The notes beneath the pieces were generated by a model. The model made no database searches and was not told the origin of the DNA. It worked only from the letters and a program-made list of their open reading frames with translations. This document shows, piece after piece, positions 1-8,038 of a stretch of 22,424 nucleotides of DNA (its first letter is position 1; the number at the start of each line of letters is the position of its first letter). Source of the stretch: JBOFLO01 sp051657905 (GTDB lineage Bacteria > Patescibacteriota > Gracilibacteria > UBA1369). The position numbers and the translations under genes are program-made. The stretch is taken from contig JBOFLO010000024.1 in the NCBI GenBank assembly GCA_051657905.1, positions 1 to 22,424 on the forward strand, in the 5' to 3' direction.

Positions 1-1317
1 AAGGCCTAAACTGTAGCCCTGATAAAGGGGTGTTTTTTGTGTCCAGGCTTGGCGGGCGGCGAGGACGAGGGGGTGAAGGATGGTGGTGAGGAAAGCGAGT
101 AGGCCGAGGAGGCCGGTGGTGGCGAGGATGGTGAGTAGACTAGAGTCGGAGCCACTGGCGGCGTGATTGTCGGCGTCTTTTAAATAGCCGCGTTCTAATT
201 TGTTATAAGTGAGGGTGTTGTAGCCATGGCCGAAGAAGAGTTTTTCGGCGATTAGGCTGAGTGTTTGATTCCAGTTTTCGATGCGCAGGCGGGCGGTGGG
301 ATCAGGGTTTTCGGCTGTGCTGAAAAGGACGGAGGTGATGCTGGTGATAAGTTCGCCGACTCTTTGTTGGGCGCGATCCGAGACGGAAATACCGAGGGTG
401 GCGACAATGACCAAAATGATTAAGGCTTTGCGGGACTTGATCATCCCAAGAATAAAAATACCGATAGCCAAGGCTAAATAGGCTGAGCGCGAGTAGGTGA
501 GGAAGAGGGCGATTGCTAAAATTGCTATCAATAAGAAGGTGGCGATTTGTTGTCGGCGATCTTTTAAGTAAAAAAATACTCCAGAGAAAATACAAATTAT
601 GAAGGCGAAAAATCCACCGATAAAGTTTGGATCAAGCCAAGAGCCAACCAAACGATTAATGTGTGGATCGTAACCTAAGCTTTCTAATCCTTCTAAATCT
701 GGCAAAATTTGTAGTTGGATGAAGCCTGTTAAGGCTATTAAGAAAGCGCTGACACCAATGAAAGTGAGCAGGTTTTGGAAGTTTTTTTGTAATTCGGAGG
801 GGGGAATTGCTGTTTGAGCGGAGGTTTTTGGGGCTGCGGTGGAAGGGGTGGAAAGGATGGAAATAGTGATGGGGAGTAAGGTGAAGTAGCCAATTAAGCG
901 GATTAAATAGAGAGAGCCGGACAAAACTTCTTTGGTGGGAATAGCTATTAGGGCTAATAGAAGGGAGAAAATTGCTAGGAAAATAAACAGGGCGAATTTT
1001 TTGAGGAATTTGAGGGTGGCTTGGGAGAATTTTAGATTTTTGCCTTGTTTGAAAAACCAAATGGCGATGAAAATGGGGATGATAAAGTCGCTTGCTACTA
1101 TGCTGCGGCCGAGTATTTCTAAGCGGGAGAATTCGCCTAAAACGGGTAGTAGTAAAACTATGTAAATACCTAAAAACAAATGGCGCCAAACCAGAATAGA
1201 GGCGAGAATAGTTACTAAACATAGAACGGTGAAATTGAAATCGCGGAAAAACCAGAATAGGAGTAGCTGGGAAAGAGCGATGGCAGTCAATGCAAAAATG
1301 GCGGTTTTGAGCTTCAT
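1..1317 (-). CDS. O-antigen ligase/polymerase-like membrane protein (3' end cut by window)
   Basis: Multi-pass membrane protein of the Wzy_C/O-antigen ligase type, expected to join or polymerise lipid-linked glycans at the outer face of the membrane. Seen: 439 codons open from ATG at 1317 to the window edge, beginning MKLKTAIFALTAIALSQLL, with almost continuous hydrophobic segments. Late in the frame come three stretches that resemble Wzy_C landmarks: TYSRSAYLALAIGIFILG (family form 'SRgawL'), ARLRIENWNQTLSLI followed by FFGHGYN (family 'R..iW..al..i...p..G.G'), and SDSSLLTILATTGLLGLL (family 'HNsyL...aetGl.G'). The C-terminus lies outside the window. The gene is divergent from the O-methyltransferase with only 45 bp between starts. 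Family is fairly sure; the glycan substrate cannot be told from sequence. Confidence 0.8.
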   Translation of the reverse strand, partial: MKLKTAIFALTAIALSQLLLFWFFRDFNFTVLCLVTILASILVWRHLFLGIYIVLLLPVLGEFSRLEILGRSIVASDFIIPIFIAIWFFKQGKNLKFSQATLKFLKKFALFIFLAIFSLLLALIAIPTKEVLSGSLYLIRLIGYFTLLPITISILSTPSTAAPKTSAQTAIPPSELQKNFQNLLTFIGVSAFLIALTGFIQLQILPDLEGLESLGYDPHINRLVGSWLDPNFIGGFFAFIICIFSGVFFYLKDRRQQIATFLLIAILAIALFLTYSRSAYLALAIGIFILGMIKSRKALIILVIVATLGISVSDRAQQRVGELITSITSVLFSTAENPDPTARLRIENWNQTLSLIAEKLFFGHGYNTLTYNKLERGYLKDADNHAASGSDSSLLTILATTGLLGLLAFLTTILHPLVLAARQAWTQKTPLYQGYSLGL

Positions 1318-1330
1318 AATTCCAATAATT

Positions 1331-1339
1331 TGATATAAT
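1331..1339 (+). promoter_or_regulatory. extended -10 promoter of the O-methyltransferase
   Basis: TGATATAAT is a perfect extended -10 (TGn + TATAAT). Transcription should begin near 1346, leaving a 17-nt leader without a Shine-Dalgarno before ATG 1363. No convincing -35 hexamer is present, which is acceptable for extended -10 promoters. Confidence 0.6.
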
Positions 1340-1346
1340 CCTAGCA
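1338..1346 (-). promoter_or_regulatory. possible extended -10 for the ligase-like gene
   Basis: Read on the minus strand this is TGCTAGGAT, an extended -10 (TGn plus TAGGAT). It would give a leader of about 14 nt before the ATG at 1317, in line with other genes here. No good -35 is seen. It overlaps the -10 of the divergent methyltransferase by two bases. Weak call. Confidence 0.35.
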
Positions 1347-1362
1347 GAAAATTGCATATTTT

Positions 1363-1932
1363 ATGAAGCTTTTTGCAGAAAATCTGGAGAATTTGTTGGA
1401 GGAAATGGAAAAACAACGTGAACAATATTGGAATATTCCACGCGAGGCGGCGGAATTGATTTATTTTTTGGGAAAAGTTATTAAGGCAGAAAAAATCCTG
1501 GAAATAGGTACTTCAAGCGGTTATTCCGGGATTTGGTTAGCCAATATCGTTAAGCCGCGTGATGGGAAAGTTTATACGGTGGAATCGCATCCGGGGCGTT
1601 TTGCTTTGGCTGCTGAGAATTTTGAAAAGGCGGGAGTTGGTGAATTGATAGTTCAGGTGAAAGGACATGCTCCGCAGGTGCTGCGGGAGGTGCCGGAGAT
1701 AATGGAGGGCGGATTTGATTTGGTGTTTTTAGATGCTACCAAGCGCGAGCATGTGGCTTATTTTAAGGAAATAGCGGCTTTATTGAAAGTGGGTGGGATG
1801 GTGATTGCTGATAATATTTTGAGCCATGAGGAGAAAATGCTGGAATATGTCGATTATTTGAGAAGTTCTACGGATTTTAACAGTGAAATTGTGCCAATTG
1901 GGACGGGATTGCTAATTTCCTTAAAAAAGTAG
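1363..1932 (+). CDS. SAM-dependent O-methyltransferase (YrrM/COMT-like)
   Basis: Class I methyltransferase of the O-methyltransferase family 3 (COG4122, catechol-OMT-like), which moves a methyl group from S-adenosylmethionine to a hydroxyl of a small molecule or tRNA base. Seen in 189 residues: the SAM-binding motif I ILEIGTSSGYSGIWLA at 45-60, an acidic VYTVE at the end of strand 2, the metal/active-site segment DLVFLDATKREHVAYF around D124, and LLKVGGMVIADNIL following it (family 'Lr.GGliv.DN.l'). Length is normal for the family. The start at 1363 is the first ATG after the promoter. Substrate unknown; bacterial relatives include the tRNA 5-hydroxyuridine methyltransferase TrmR, which is one possibility. 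Confidence 0.88.
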   Translation: MKLFAENLENLLEEMEKQREQYWNIPREAAELIYFLGKVIKAEKILEIGTSSGYSGIWLANIVKPRDGKVYTVESHPGRFALAAENFEKAGVGELIVQVKGHAPQVLREVPEIMEGGFDLVFLDATKREHVAYFKEIAALLKVGGMVIADNILSHEEKMLEYVDYLRSSTDFNSEIVPIGTGLLISLKK

Positions 1933-1949
1933 GAATTTTAAGGGAAATA

Positions 1950-1958
1950 TGGTAAATT
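1950..1958 (+). promoter_or_regulatory. possible extended -10 of the 822-aa gene
   Basis: TGGTAAATT resembles the TGG-TAnnnT form seen at 6190, 16484 and 18942. Transcription would start near 1965, which is exactly where the longest frame has its TTG; the ATG at 1983 would then have an 18-nt leader. No -35 is recognisable, and read-through from the methyltransferase is equally possible. Confidence 0.4.
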
Positions 1959-1982
1959 TATATCTTGTCTTTTAACTTGGAA

Positions 1983-4451
1983 ATGAGGAATTCAATTGAT
2001 TCAATCACCAATGGAAATGGAAACGGTAATGGAGAGAATGGCTCAAATGGCCAAAGAGATTTGCGTGTTGAAGTGCGTTTTGGCTTTTTGACTAGGGAGC
2101 AGCAGAGAATTAGTGAAGAGTTGGTGCTGAAATTATTGAGAAATAAGGTGGAAAGAGTTTCGGCTGATACTTCTTTGAAGGATTTGATTGAGATATTGGT
2201 GACGGATGTGGCTTATAGGAAGGCTAAACTGACTGCTAAGGAAATAGTGGAGGCTTTTGAAAAAGCTGGTTTATCGGATTTGATTGCCGGTAAATTTCTT
2301 TTGTATTACATGGATGAGGATCAGAAAAATGCAGAGGAATTGGAGTTGGCTAAAGAGACCTATCAAATTGATGATCAAAAGGAAGAGGAAATTAAAGTTT
2401 CAGCTAAAAAGAAAATTCTGGAATTTTTGGATAAAAATCGTTTGAGTGGATCGATTACTTTTTTTGAATTTTTGAATAGTTTGCATATTAAATTTCCGTA
2501 TTTGAAAATAAGCGAATTGTTGATAGGTGAAGTGGAAATTAAGTTGATTGCTAAGATTCGTGAAGGGTTTCCCGCAATTGCGCGCAGTAAATATAAGTCT
2601 TTGTATGAAGAAGATAAAAAAGGTTTTGTGATGGGTTATATGATGGGGAGAGTGATTAAATTTGATCAGAAATTGGGGGAACAGGTTTTTGATTCGGTGG
2701 TGTTTAGACAGATTTTGGAGTTTGTTGATCAAATGGGGGATAGTATGGAAAGTTTGAATGGGGAGAGTTTGTATGATTTGTTGTACAAAGAAAGTAAAGC
2801 GATGGCGAATTATGTGAAAGCTGAGCAAATAGAAATGCGCCGTTTGCATACCAGAAGTGCTATTGAACAAACTGGTTTGATAGAAGGAGAAACTGCCGTG
2901 TCGGATGAGTTATTTTTTGATGAGAATTTTGATGTTGGAGAATTTTATCAAAGAAATATTGTGCCTTCGATTTTCCGTTTCAATAGTAAAAAATTGGATA
3001 AATTGAAGAAAGTTAGGTATGTGGATTTGCTTGATTTGTCACCACAAGCTTTGAGACAAACAACCTTCTCAATAGAGCATTTGAGAATGCTGAAAAATAT
3101 GGTGGATTTGTATGATAAAAATCCGCAGGAATTTTTTGAGATGATGCGATTTCATTTGGGCTTTGATTATTCTCCGCGAGCAATTCATTTTAAAGATATT
3201 TCGGTGAGAGAAAATATGAATGAAACTTTTGATGTGGTGAAAAGGAAGATTGGGAAAAATATTGAGGATGCTTTGGAATACAGAGAATTAGATGATCCGA
3301 TTAGAGTTGATTGTCGTTATATTCCGGAAATTATTAATAGTTGTGAGTTGGTGGATTTGATGCGTTGGGTTTTGCATCCGGAGATTTTCAGGGAGCGTTT
3401 TCCTTTGTATAAAGCGGTTTCTGATCAAGTGATTAGTCATCAATGTAAGGTGATGTTGCAGGAGTTTTTGATGGTGGATAATATGATTCATGATGAGGCT
3501 TTTCAGCAGGTGGAATTGAGAAGAGAGTTGCTGGAGGATTTTGCGAAGACTGGGCTGAAGATTAGAGAAGAACGTCCAATTGAGTTGAAATTTAGATTAA
3601 TGGAGCAGGTGACTGCTGATGGTGAAGTGATTTTGGATAAAAATAAGAAGCCGAATTATTGGGTGGCTTTTAGTAATGAGGGATTGGAGGAGTGCCATAA
3701 TGGATTGGCGCCAGAGGTTAATAAAGAGATTTTGGAAAATGAAAGTTTGGATAAATATGAAATGAATGGTGAATATTATAAAGTTTATCCAGTAGAAGAG
3801 AAGAATTTTACTAAGGTAAAAATGACGGTACCTTTTTATGATACTGATGAAAAAGGTAAGAATTTAGGTTATAGGGAAGAGGAAATTGAGATGTTGATTT
3901 ATTCCGCTAAAGGAAGGTTTGTGGATAGTAAGGATATTCTTTCTAATTTATTAAGTCAGACCAGAGGTAAACAAATTAGTGATGAAAATCGTTGGATGCT
4001 TGCTTATTTAACGGAGAGAGATGAGAAGTATTTTAAGGAATTTTTGTATGGTATTGAGCCGCATAAAATTATTAAAGTTGAAGATGCAGCGGAGGGTAGA
4101 AATATTAATAGGAAGAGTAAGGTTGCGGAGAAAGTTTCTTCATCTGCGCATTTGAAAGGGGGGCAGGATTTGGCTATGGCGAAGAAATTGGATTTGGTTA
4201 AAAAGGCTGAGGGTAAAGCTAAAAGAAAGTCTAATGTTTTGGAAACTTTGGTGCAAAGCGTGCCGAATATGTTGAGTCTTTATTTGAGTGATAATTCCGT
4301 GAGTGCGCATCCGGTTTATCGGGCGACAAGGGCTTGGAGTTTGATGGGGATTTATTTTAATCCACAGGTGTGGGGCGATAAATATCAGGAATATAAAAAT
4401 CAAGGATTTGATTATCAAGCTAGTACGGGCAAGCGTTTGTTGAAAGGTTAA
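1983..4451 (+). CDS. large protein of unknown function (822 aa)
   Basis: I do not recognise this protein. Seen: 822 residues from ATG 1983 (828 if a TTG at 1965 is used; that TTG lies at the expected transcription start, so I prefer the ATG). The N-terminus is a low-complexity Asn-Gly run at 10-23, followed by a long, highly charged, mostly helical sequence with no signal peptide or membrane segment. Predicted helices are rich in Lys and Glu; residues about 540-640 (around VTADGEVILDKNKKPNYW and MTVPFYDTDEKGKNLGYR) look more beta-rich. A basic linker (about 690-745) precedes a C-terminal stretch with several Trp and Tyr residues (ATRAWSLMGIYFNPQVWGD). No nucleotide-binding or catalytic motif stands out. 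It follows the methyltransferase by 50 bp and ends on bases shared with the convergent antiporter gene. Most likely a soluble cytoplasmic or scaffold protein restricted to a lineage. Confidence 0.75.
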   Translation: MRNSIDSITNGNGNGNGENGSNGQRDLRVEVRFGFLTREQQRISEELVLKLLRNKVERVSADTSLKDLIEILVTDVAYRKAKLTAKEIVEAFEKAGLSDLIAGKFLLYYMDEDQKNAEELELAKETYQIDDQKEEEIKVSAKKKILEFLDKNRLSGSITFFEFLNSLHIKFPYLKISELLIGEVEIKLIAKIREGFPAIARSKYKSLYEEDKKGFVMGYMMGRVIKFDQKLGEQVFDSVVFRQILEFVDQMGDSMESLNGESLYDLLYKESKAMANYVKAEQIEMRRLHTRSAIEQTGLIEGETAVSDELFFDENFDVGEFYQRNIVPSIFRFNSKKLDKLKKVRYVDLLDLSPQALRQTTFSIEHLRMLKNMVDLYDKNPQEFFEMMRFHLGFDYSPRAIHFKDISVRENMNETFDVVKRKIGKNIEDALEYRELDDPIRVDCRYIPEIINSCELVDLMRWVLHPEIFRERFPLYKAVSDQVISHQCKVMLQEFLMVDNMIHDEAFQQVELRRELLEDFAKTGLKIREERPIELKFRLMEQVTADGEVILDKNKKPNYWVAFSNEGLEECHNGLAPEVNKEILENESLDKYEMNGEYYKVYPVEEKNFTKVKMTVPFYDTDEKGKNLGYREEEIEMLIYSAKGRFVDSKDILSNLLSQTRGKQISDENRWMLAYLTERDEKYFKEFLYGIEPHKIIKVEDAAEGRNINRKSKVAEKVSSSAHLKGGQDLAMAKKLDLVKKAEGKAKRKSNVLETLVQSVPNMLSLYLSDNSVSAHPVYRATRAWSLMGIYFNPQVWGDKYQEYKNQGFDYQASTGKRLLKG

Positions 4452-6133
4452 TTGTTTTCCAATTGTTGTTTTAACAAAAGGCTTTTTAGATGATCGGTTT
4501 TTTCTTGAAGAAATTTATCCAAGTCAAAACCGAAAGATGAAATTAACATGGAGGCGTGTTCCCCACCTAAAAAGTGCGGCATGATAACGTAGCTGGCCCC
4601 TTCTTCATAAAGTTTAAGTGCGCCTTCCACATAATGAGCGAAGACAATAACGATGCAATTTTTATTTACGGCACGAATTTTTTTCAATAAAACAATATTC
4701 GCATCAACATCTTTGGCAGAGGAAATGATCATTTTGGTATTGTGGAAATTGATGTCATCCAGGGAATCGCTATTGCTTAAATCGGCGTAATGGCAGGGGA
4801 TTCGATCGTGAATTAATTGATTAATTATTTGGGGATTATAGTCTATGACCAAATAATCTTTGGCGTGTTTTTTAAAAGAATTGATAATATTGGGTCCGAT
4901 TTTTGAATAGCCAAATAGTAGAATATCATGAGCTTCACCTACGTTGCGGTAATGGCGATCTTTTTTCTGCCCATGTTTTTCAAATATATTTAAATGAGCT
5001 GAAAAGCGATTGAAAAGAGTTTCGGTGTGACTGATTAAATAGGTGGAAATGACGATGGTGATGAGACTGGCGAAGGTTAACAAGGAAACTGAAGAGTAAG
5101 TTAAATGACCAGCTGCTACACCTAGAATAGCGATTTTAAGCGAGAATTCGCTGATTTGAGTGGTCGATAAAGCTACTTGGAAAGAGGTTTTTTTGCTGTA
5201 GTCTAGTAGTCCTAAGAAAATTAGATTGAAAAAGGCTTTGCCTAAAATGGCGAAGGTGGAGAGGGCGAGAATTAAAGGTAATTGATTGATTATGTCGGTG
5301 AAGACTAATTGTGAGCCTAAAGTTAAGAAGAAAGTCATTAGGAAAAAGTCGCGCAGGGGTTTGATTTTGGAACTGATTTCGAAACGGTATGGGGATGCGG
5401 AGAGAGTTAGGCCGGCCAATAAAGCGCCTATTTCAATGGAGAGGTCCATCCAGCCGAATAAAGCGGCGATACTTAAACACCAGGAGAGGGCGAAAAGTAA
5501 GAGCATTTCCTGGGAATTGGCGATTTTGGCGGTGAACCAAGGGAGGAAGTGGCGGCCGATTAAATACAATATGGCAATTGATCCGGTGATTTTGAAAAGA
5601 GTTTCTAGAGTGAGGAAGTTTTCATGGCCTCCCAATGAGGAAATCCCCATTAAAACCAATACGGCCAATAAATCCTGGACGATTACAGAACCTACGGCGA
5701 TGCGGCCGTGTAGCGTTTCGAGTAGATTTTTGTCGGAAAATAATTTGGTTACTACGATGGTTGAGCTGAAGGAGGCGGCCAAGGCGATGTAAATACTGGT
5801 TACCCAATTTAGCCCGAAGGCTGAAACTAAAAGGAAACCGAGGATGGAGGTGAAGAGAATTTGACCGAAAGCGATGAGGGCGGAAATTTTGCCGATTTCC
5901 TTTAAATGCTTAGCATTAAGACTTAAACCCACCATAAATAGCAGAATACTGATACCGATTTCAGAAAAGGTGGAAAAAGCCTCGTTTAGGGGCATGAAAT
6001 TAAGAAAACTCAGGAAGATACCGGCTAGGATATAGCCGAGGATTAAAGGTTGTTTAAGTAGTCTCATTAAGCCGGAAACAAGTAGCGCTACAGCTACAGC
6101 TAATCCGAGTTGGAAAAACATCTGATGATCCAT
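4448..6133 (-). CDS. KefB-type monovalent cation/proton antiporter with RCK domain
   Basis: CPA2-family antiporter that exchanges K+ or Na+ for protons across the cytoplasmic membrane. Seen: about 400 hydrophobic residues with a dozen or so membrane segments, including SFSSTIVVTKLFSDK and GALLAGLTLSASPYRFEISS followed by KPLRDFFLMTFFLTLGSQL (typical of the family), then a C-terminal TrkA-N/RCK nucleotide-binding domain from about residue 400: ILLFGYSKIGPNIINSF, with GYSKIG in place of the usual GxGxxG loop, VIDYNP at the end of strand 2, and HYADLSNSDSL. The start is placed at ATG 6133 (561 aa, MDHQMFFQLG). The frame stays open to an ATG at 6202, but those codons contain the promoter. No TrkA-C domain follows. 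The antiporter family is confident; the ion is not. Confidence 0.9.
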   Translation of the reverse strand: MDHQMFFQLGLAVAVALLVSGLMRLLKQPLILGYILAGIFLSFLNFMPLNEAFSTFSEIGISILLFMVGLSLNAKHLKEIGKISALIAFGQILFTSILGFLLVSAFGLNWVTSIYIALAASFSSTIVVTKLFSDKNLLETLHGRIAVGSVIVQDLLAVLVLMGISSLGGHENFLTLETLFKITGSIAILYLIGRHFLPWFTAKIANSQEMLLLFALSWCLSIAALFGWMDLSIEIGALLAGLTLSASPYRFEISSKIKPLRDFFLMTFFLTLGSQLVFTDIINQLPLILALSTFAILGKAFFNLIFLGLLDYSKKTSFQVALSTTQISEFSLKIAILGVAAGHLTYSSVSLLTFASLITIVISTYLISHTETLFNRFSAHLNIFEKHGQKKDRHYRNVGEAHDILLFGYSKIGPNIINSFKKHAKDYLVIDYNPQIINQLIHDRIPCHYADLSNSDSLDDINFHNTKMIISSAKDVDANIVLLKKIRAVNKNCIVIVFAHYVEGALKLYEEGASYVIMPHFLGGEHASMLISSFGFDLDKFLQEKTDHLKSLLLKQQLENN

Positions 6134-6155
6134 TTTTTTGTTTATTTTATCGTAT

Positions 6156-6184
6156 ATTATATAACTTTTCTTGCTTTTTGGCAA
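6156..6184 (-). promoter_or_regulatory. sigma70-like promoter of the antiporter gene
   Basis: Minus strand: -35 TTGCCA (6179-6184), 17-bp spacer, -10 TATAAT (6156-6161). Transcription should begin near 6149, giving a 16-nt A-rich leader with no Shine-Dalgarno before ATG 6133. It overlaps, head to head, the promoter of the NYN gene. Confidence 0.75.
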
Positions 6185-6198
6185 ATATGTGGTATTTT
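6171..6198 (+). promoter_or_regulatory. sigma70-like extended -10 promoter of the NYN gene
   Basis: Plus strand: -35 TTGCTT (6171-6176), 16-bp spacer ending in TGG, -10 TATTTT (6193-6198). Expected start of transcription near 6205, 12 nt before ATG 6217. Upstream in-frame TTG (6178) and ATG (6187) lie inside this promoter and so cannot be the main start. Confidence 0.65.
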
Positions 6199-6216
6199 GC
6201 ATTAGTAATAAATTCT

Positions 6217-7395
6217 ATGATCAATCAATCGCCTTTAAATTCAGGTTTGGGACTTGCTGAAACTATCCGCGAAATCGGGTCGGAAAAGGTAGTAGTGGCG
6301 GTTGATGCAGCGAATGTTCAATTTTGGGAAGCGGGCTTGGATGGAAAAAGGCCGTCTGGACGGTTTTCTTTTACTAAATTAGCTGAATATTTAGCGAAAA
6401 TTGAAGCGGTTAAGAAGAAGTTTTTATTTACTGCTAGATATTCTTTTAATGCCGTTTTTATTGAAAGGATTATTGAACTGGTTGAGGATGTGGGGCCGGC
6501 CTTTTTGCAAAGGGCGATAGTGGATAAAAAAACCAGTGAAACATATGATTACAATGGTGTTATTTATGATGTGGAATTGCTGATGATTGTGGTTAATGAG
6601 TTAATTGAGCAGAATAAAATTAATGATCTAAGGCAGAGTATTGCCGAGCAAGTTTATTATGTGACCAATCAGGTTCGTTCAAATAAGACTTTAGCGAAAA
6701 GAGAAAAACAAGGTTATCAATTGATTACTACTGATTATTTGGTGCATAAAAATCCTATCGCTAAAATGCAATTGATTGGAAATTTGGCTAAACAAACTGT
6801 ACAAATTGCTGATTATAATGAGAGCGGTGCGTTTAATGATGTTGATGTAGAGATTTCTTATCCTGAAGAAAAAGGAGTAGCTTCTTTGAGAAAAAGTTTG
6901 GAATTGGCTGCAGATAAATTAGGAGAAATGAGTTTTAAAAATGATTTGCCTGAATTTGCACCTTTAGTACAAAAAATCAGAAGCATGATTGAACAGGTTG
7001 ATAATATTGGTGAAGAGTTGGCTAGAAGAGACAAGGATATTGAAGCTTTGGAAAAAATTTCGGAAAGAAAGAGTCATAAAGTTAGAGAAATTCTGCAAAT
7101 TGCCAATAACTCGGCAAATACTTTTATAAGCAAAGGCAATGTGGATAGTTTTTTGGTTGCTGCTTTGATGGATAGAAAAGTTATGGATGCTGCGGATACT
7201 TTTGTGGTGTTGTCAGGAGATGGAGACTTCCGCTTGATGTATGAGAAAATGAGGGAAGCACATAAAAAAATCGTGGTGGTTAGTCCTTTAGAATATTTAA
7301 ATAAAAAACTGGAGGGGATGATTTTGGATGGAGATATTTCTTTGGTGAATCCTAATCAAGATGGTGTGTTGTGGAGAAGTTGCAAATCTAAATAG
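6217..7395 (+). CDS. NYN-domain (PIN-like, LabA/DUF88-type) protein with a large insert
   Basis: NYN domains belong to the PIN-like nuclease fold and usually act on RNA through a cluster of Asp residues. Seen in 392 residues: strand 1 with the first acidic residue, VVVAVDAANVQFWEAG (D30), and the second half of the fold near the C-terminus, GNVDSFLVAALMD (D310), then FVVLSGDGDFRLMYEKMRE (D335, D337) and KKIVVVSPL. In ordinary LabA/NYN proteins of about 160-250 residues these halves lie close together; here some 230 residues separate them, including a charged, probably coiled-coil stretch at about 240-290. All expected acidic residues are present, so activity is plausible. The start is ATG 6217 because longer starts fall inside the promoter. 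Target unknown. It ends 9 bp from the convergent engB. Confidence 0.78.
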   Translation: MINQSPLNSGLGLAETIREIGSEKVVVAVDAANVQFWEAGLDGKRPSGRFSFTKLAEYLAKIEAVKKKFLFTARYSFNAVFIERIIELVEDVGPAFLQRAIVDKKTSETYDYNGVIYDVELLMIVVNELIEQNKINDLRQSIAEQVYYVTNQVRSNKTLAKREKQGYQLITTDYLVHKNPIAKMQLIGNLAKQTVQIADYNESGAFNDVDVEISYPEEKGVASLRKSLELAADKLGEMSFKNDLPEFAPLVQKIRSMIEQVDNIGEELARRDKDIEALEKISERKSHKVREILQIANNSANTFISKGNVDSFLVAALMDRKVMDAADTFVVLSGDGDFRLMYEKMREAHKKIVVVSPLEYLNKKLEGMILDGDISLVNPNQDGVLWRSCKSK

Positions 7396-7404
7396 CGGTT
7401 CTAC

Positions 7405-7971
7405 TTACTCGATCAATGCTAGGACAGTTTTAAGGCCTTCTTTGGTGTGAGAGGAGAATGGAATGACACTATGCTCGGCGGCGGAGATTTGGATGTTTTT
7501 AAGGGCATTGCTGCGTTGAGAGCTTTTGATTTGGTCGATTTTGGAGGCGATGATTTGAAATGGGAGCTGTCGCTGGTGCAAAAAGTCGATTACTTCGAGG
7601 TCGAGGGGGGTTGGGCCGACTTTGGAATCTACTAATAGGAAAATTTGGCGAAACTTGTTTTCAGGATTTTCCAAATACCAAAAGATCAAATCACGGAGGA
7701 TTTTTTGTTGGGTTTTGGAGGCTTTGGCGTAACCGTAGCCTGGTAAATCGGCGAAGTAGACTTTTTTGTTGATTAAAAAAAGATTCACTTTTTGAGTGAG
7801 GCCGGGGCGGGAGCCGGTGCGTCCGAGATTTTTTAAACCGGTGATGGCGTTAAGGAAAGAAGATTTTCCAACATTGGAGCGGCCGATAAAAGCGTATTGA
7901 GGAAGTTGATCTTCCGGTAAGTCGCTTTCTTGGAGAATGCTGCGGAGGTAGATGGCCGTGGTGATTTTCAT
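7405..7971 (-). CDS. engB: ribosome-biogenesis GTPase EngB/YsxC
   Basis: TRAFAC-class GTPase of the YihA/YsxC/EngB family, needed for late assembly of the 50S ribosomal subunit. Seen in 188 residues: G1 GRSNVGKSSF at 30-39, G2 RPGLTQ at 55-60, G3 DLPGYGYA at 75-82 (the signature of this family), G4 as SKID near 143-146 (family TKxD), and a G5-like ISAAEH/PFSSHTKEG close to the C-terminus. Length and order match the family. It is the last gene of the run starting with the PBP, 67 bp after the metallophosphoesterase stop. No Shine-Dalgarno and no clear promoter of its own were seen. Confidence 0.95.
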   Translation of the reverse strand: MKITTAIYLRSILQESDLPEDQLPQYAFIGRSNVGKSSFLNAITGLKNLGRTGSRPGLTQKVNLFLINKKVYFADLPGYGYAKASKTQQKILRDLIFWYLENPENKFRQIFLLVDSKVGPTPLDLEVIDFLHQRQLPFQIIASKIDQIKSSQRSNALKNIQISAAEHSVIPFSSHTKEGLKTVLALIE

Positions 7972-8038
7972 GGAAAATTTAGGTTGAGTTTAGAAGGGGA
8001 GGTCTATAATGCCCGGGTGGGTGGGGGAGGTGGAGGAA

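Noticed and set aside
656..1357. 233-codon open frame on the minus strand
   Set aside because: It is a shifted frame over the ligase-like gene, with an improbable His/Phe/Arg-rich composition; the neighbouring frame gives a coherent membrane protein.
5286..5792. 168-codon open frame on the plus strand
   Set aside because: It lies antisense inside the antiporter gene and shows no protein-like features; the minus strand carries clear membrane and RCK segments.
6134..6202. Longer N-terminus of the antiporter (start at 6202)
   Set aside because: These codons contain the -35 and -10 of the gene's own promoter, and the 23 extra residues are polar and unlike the family's N-terminus.
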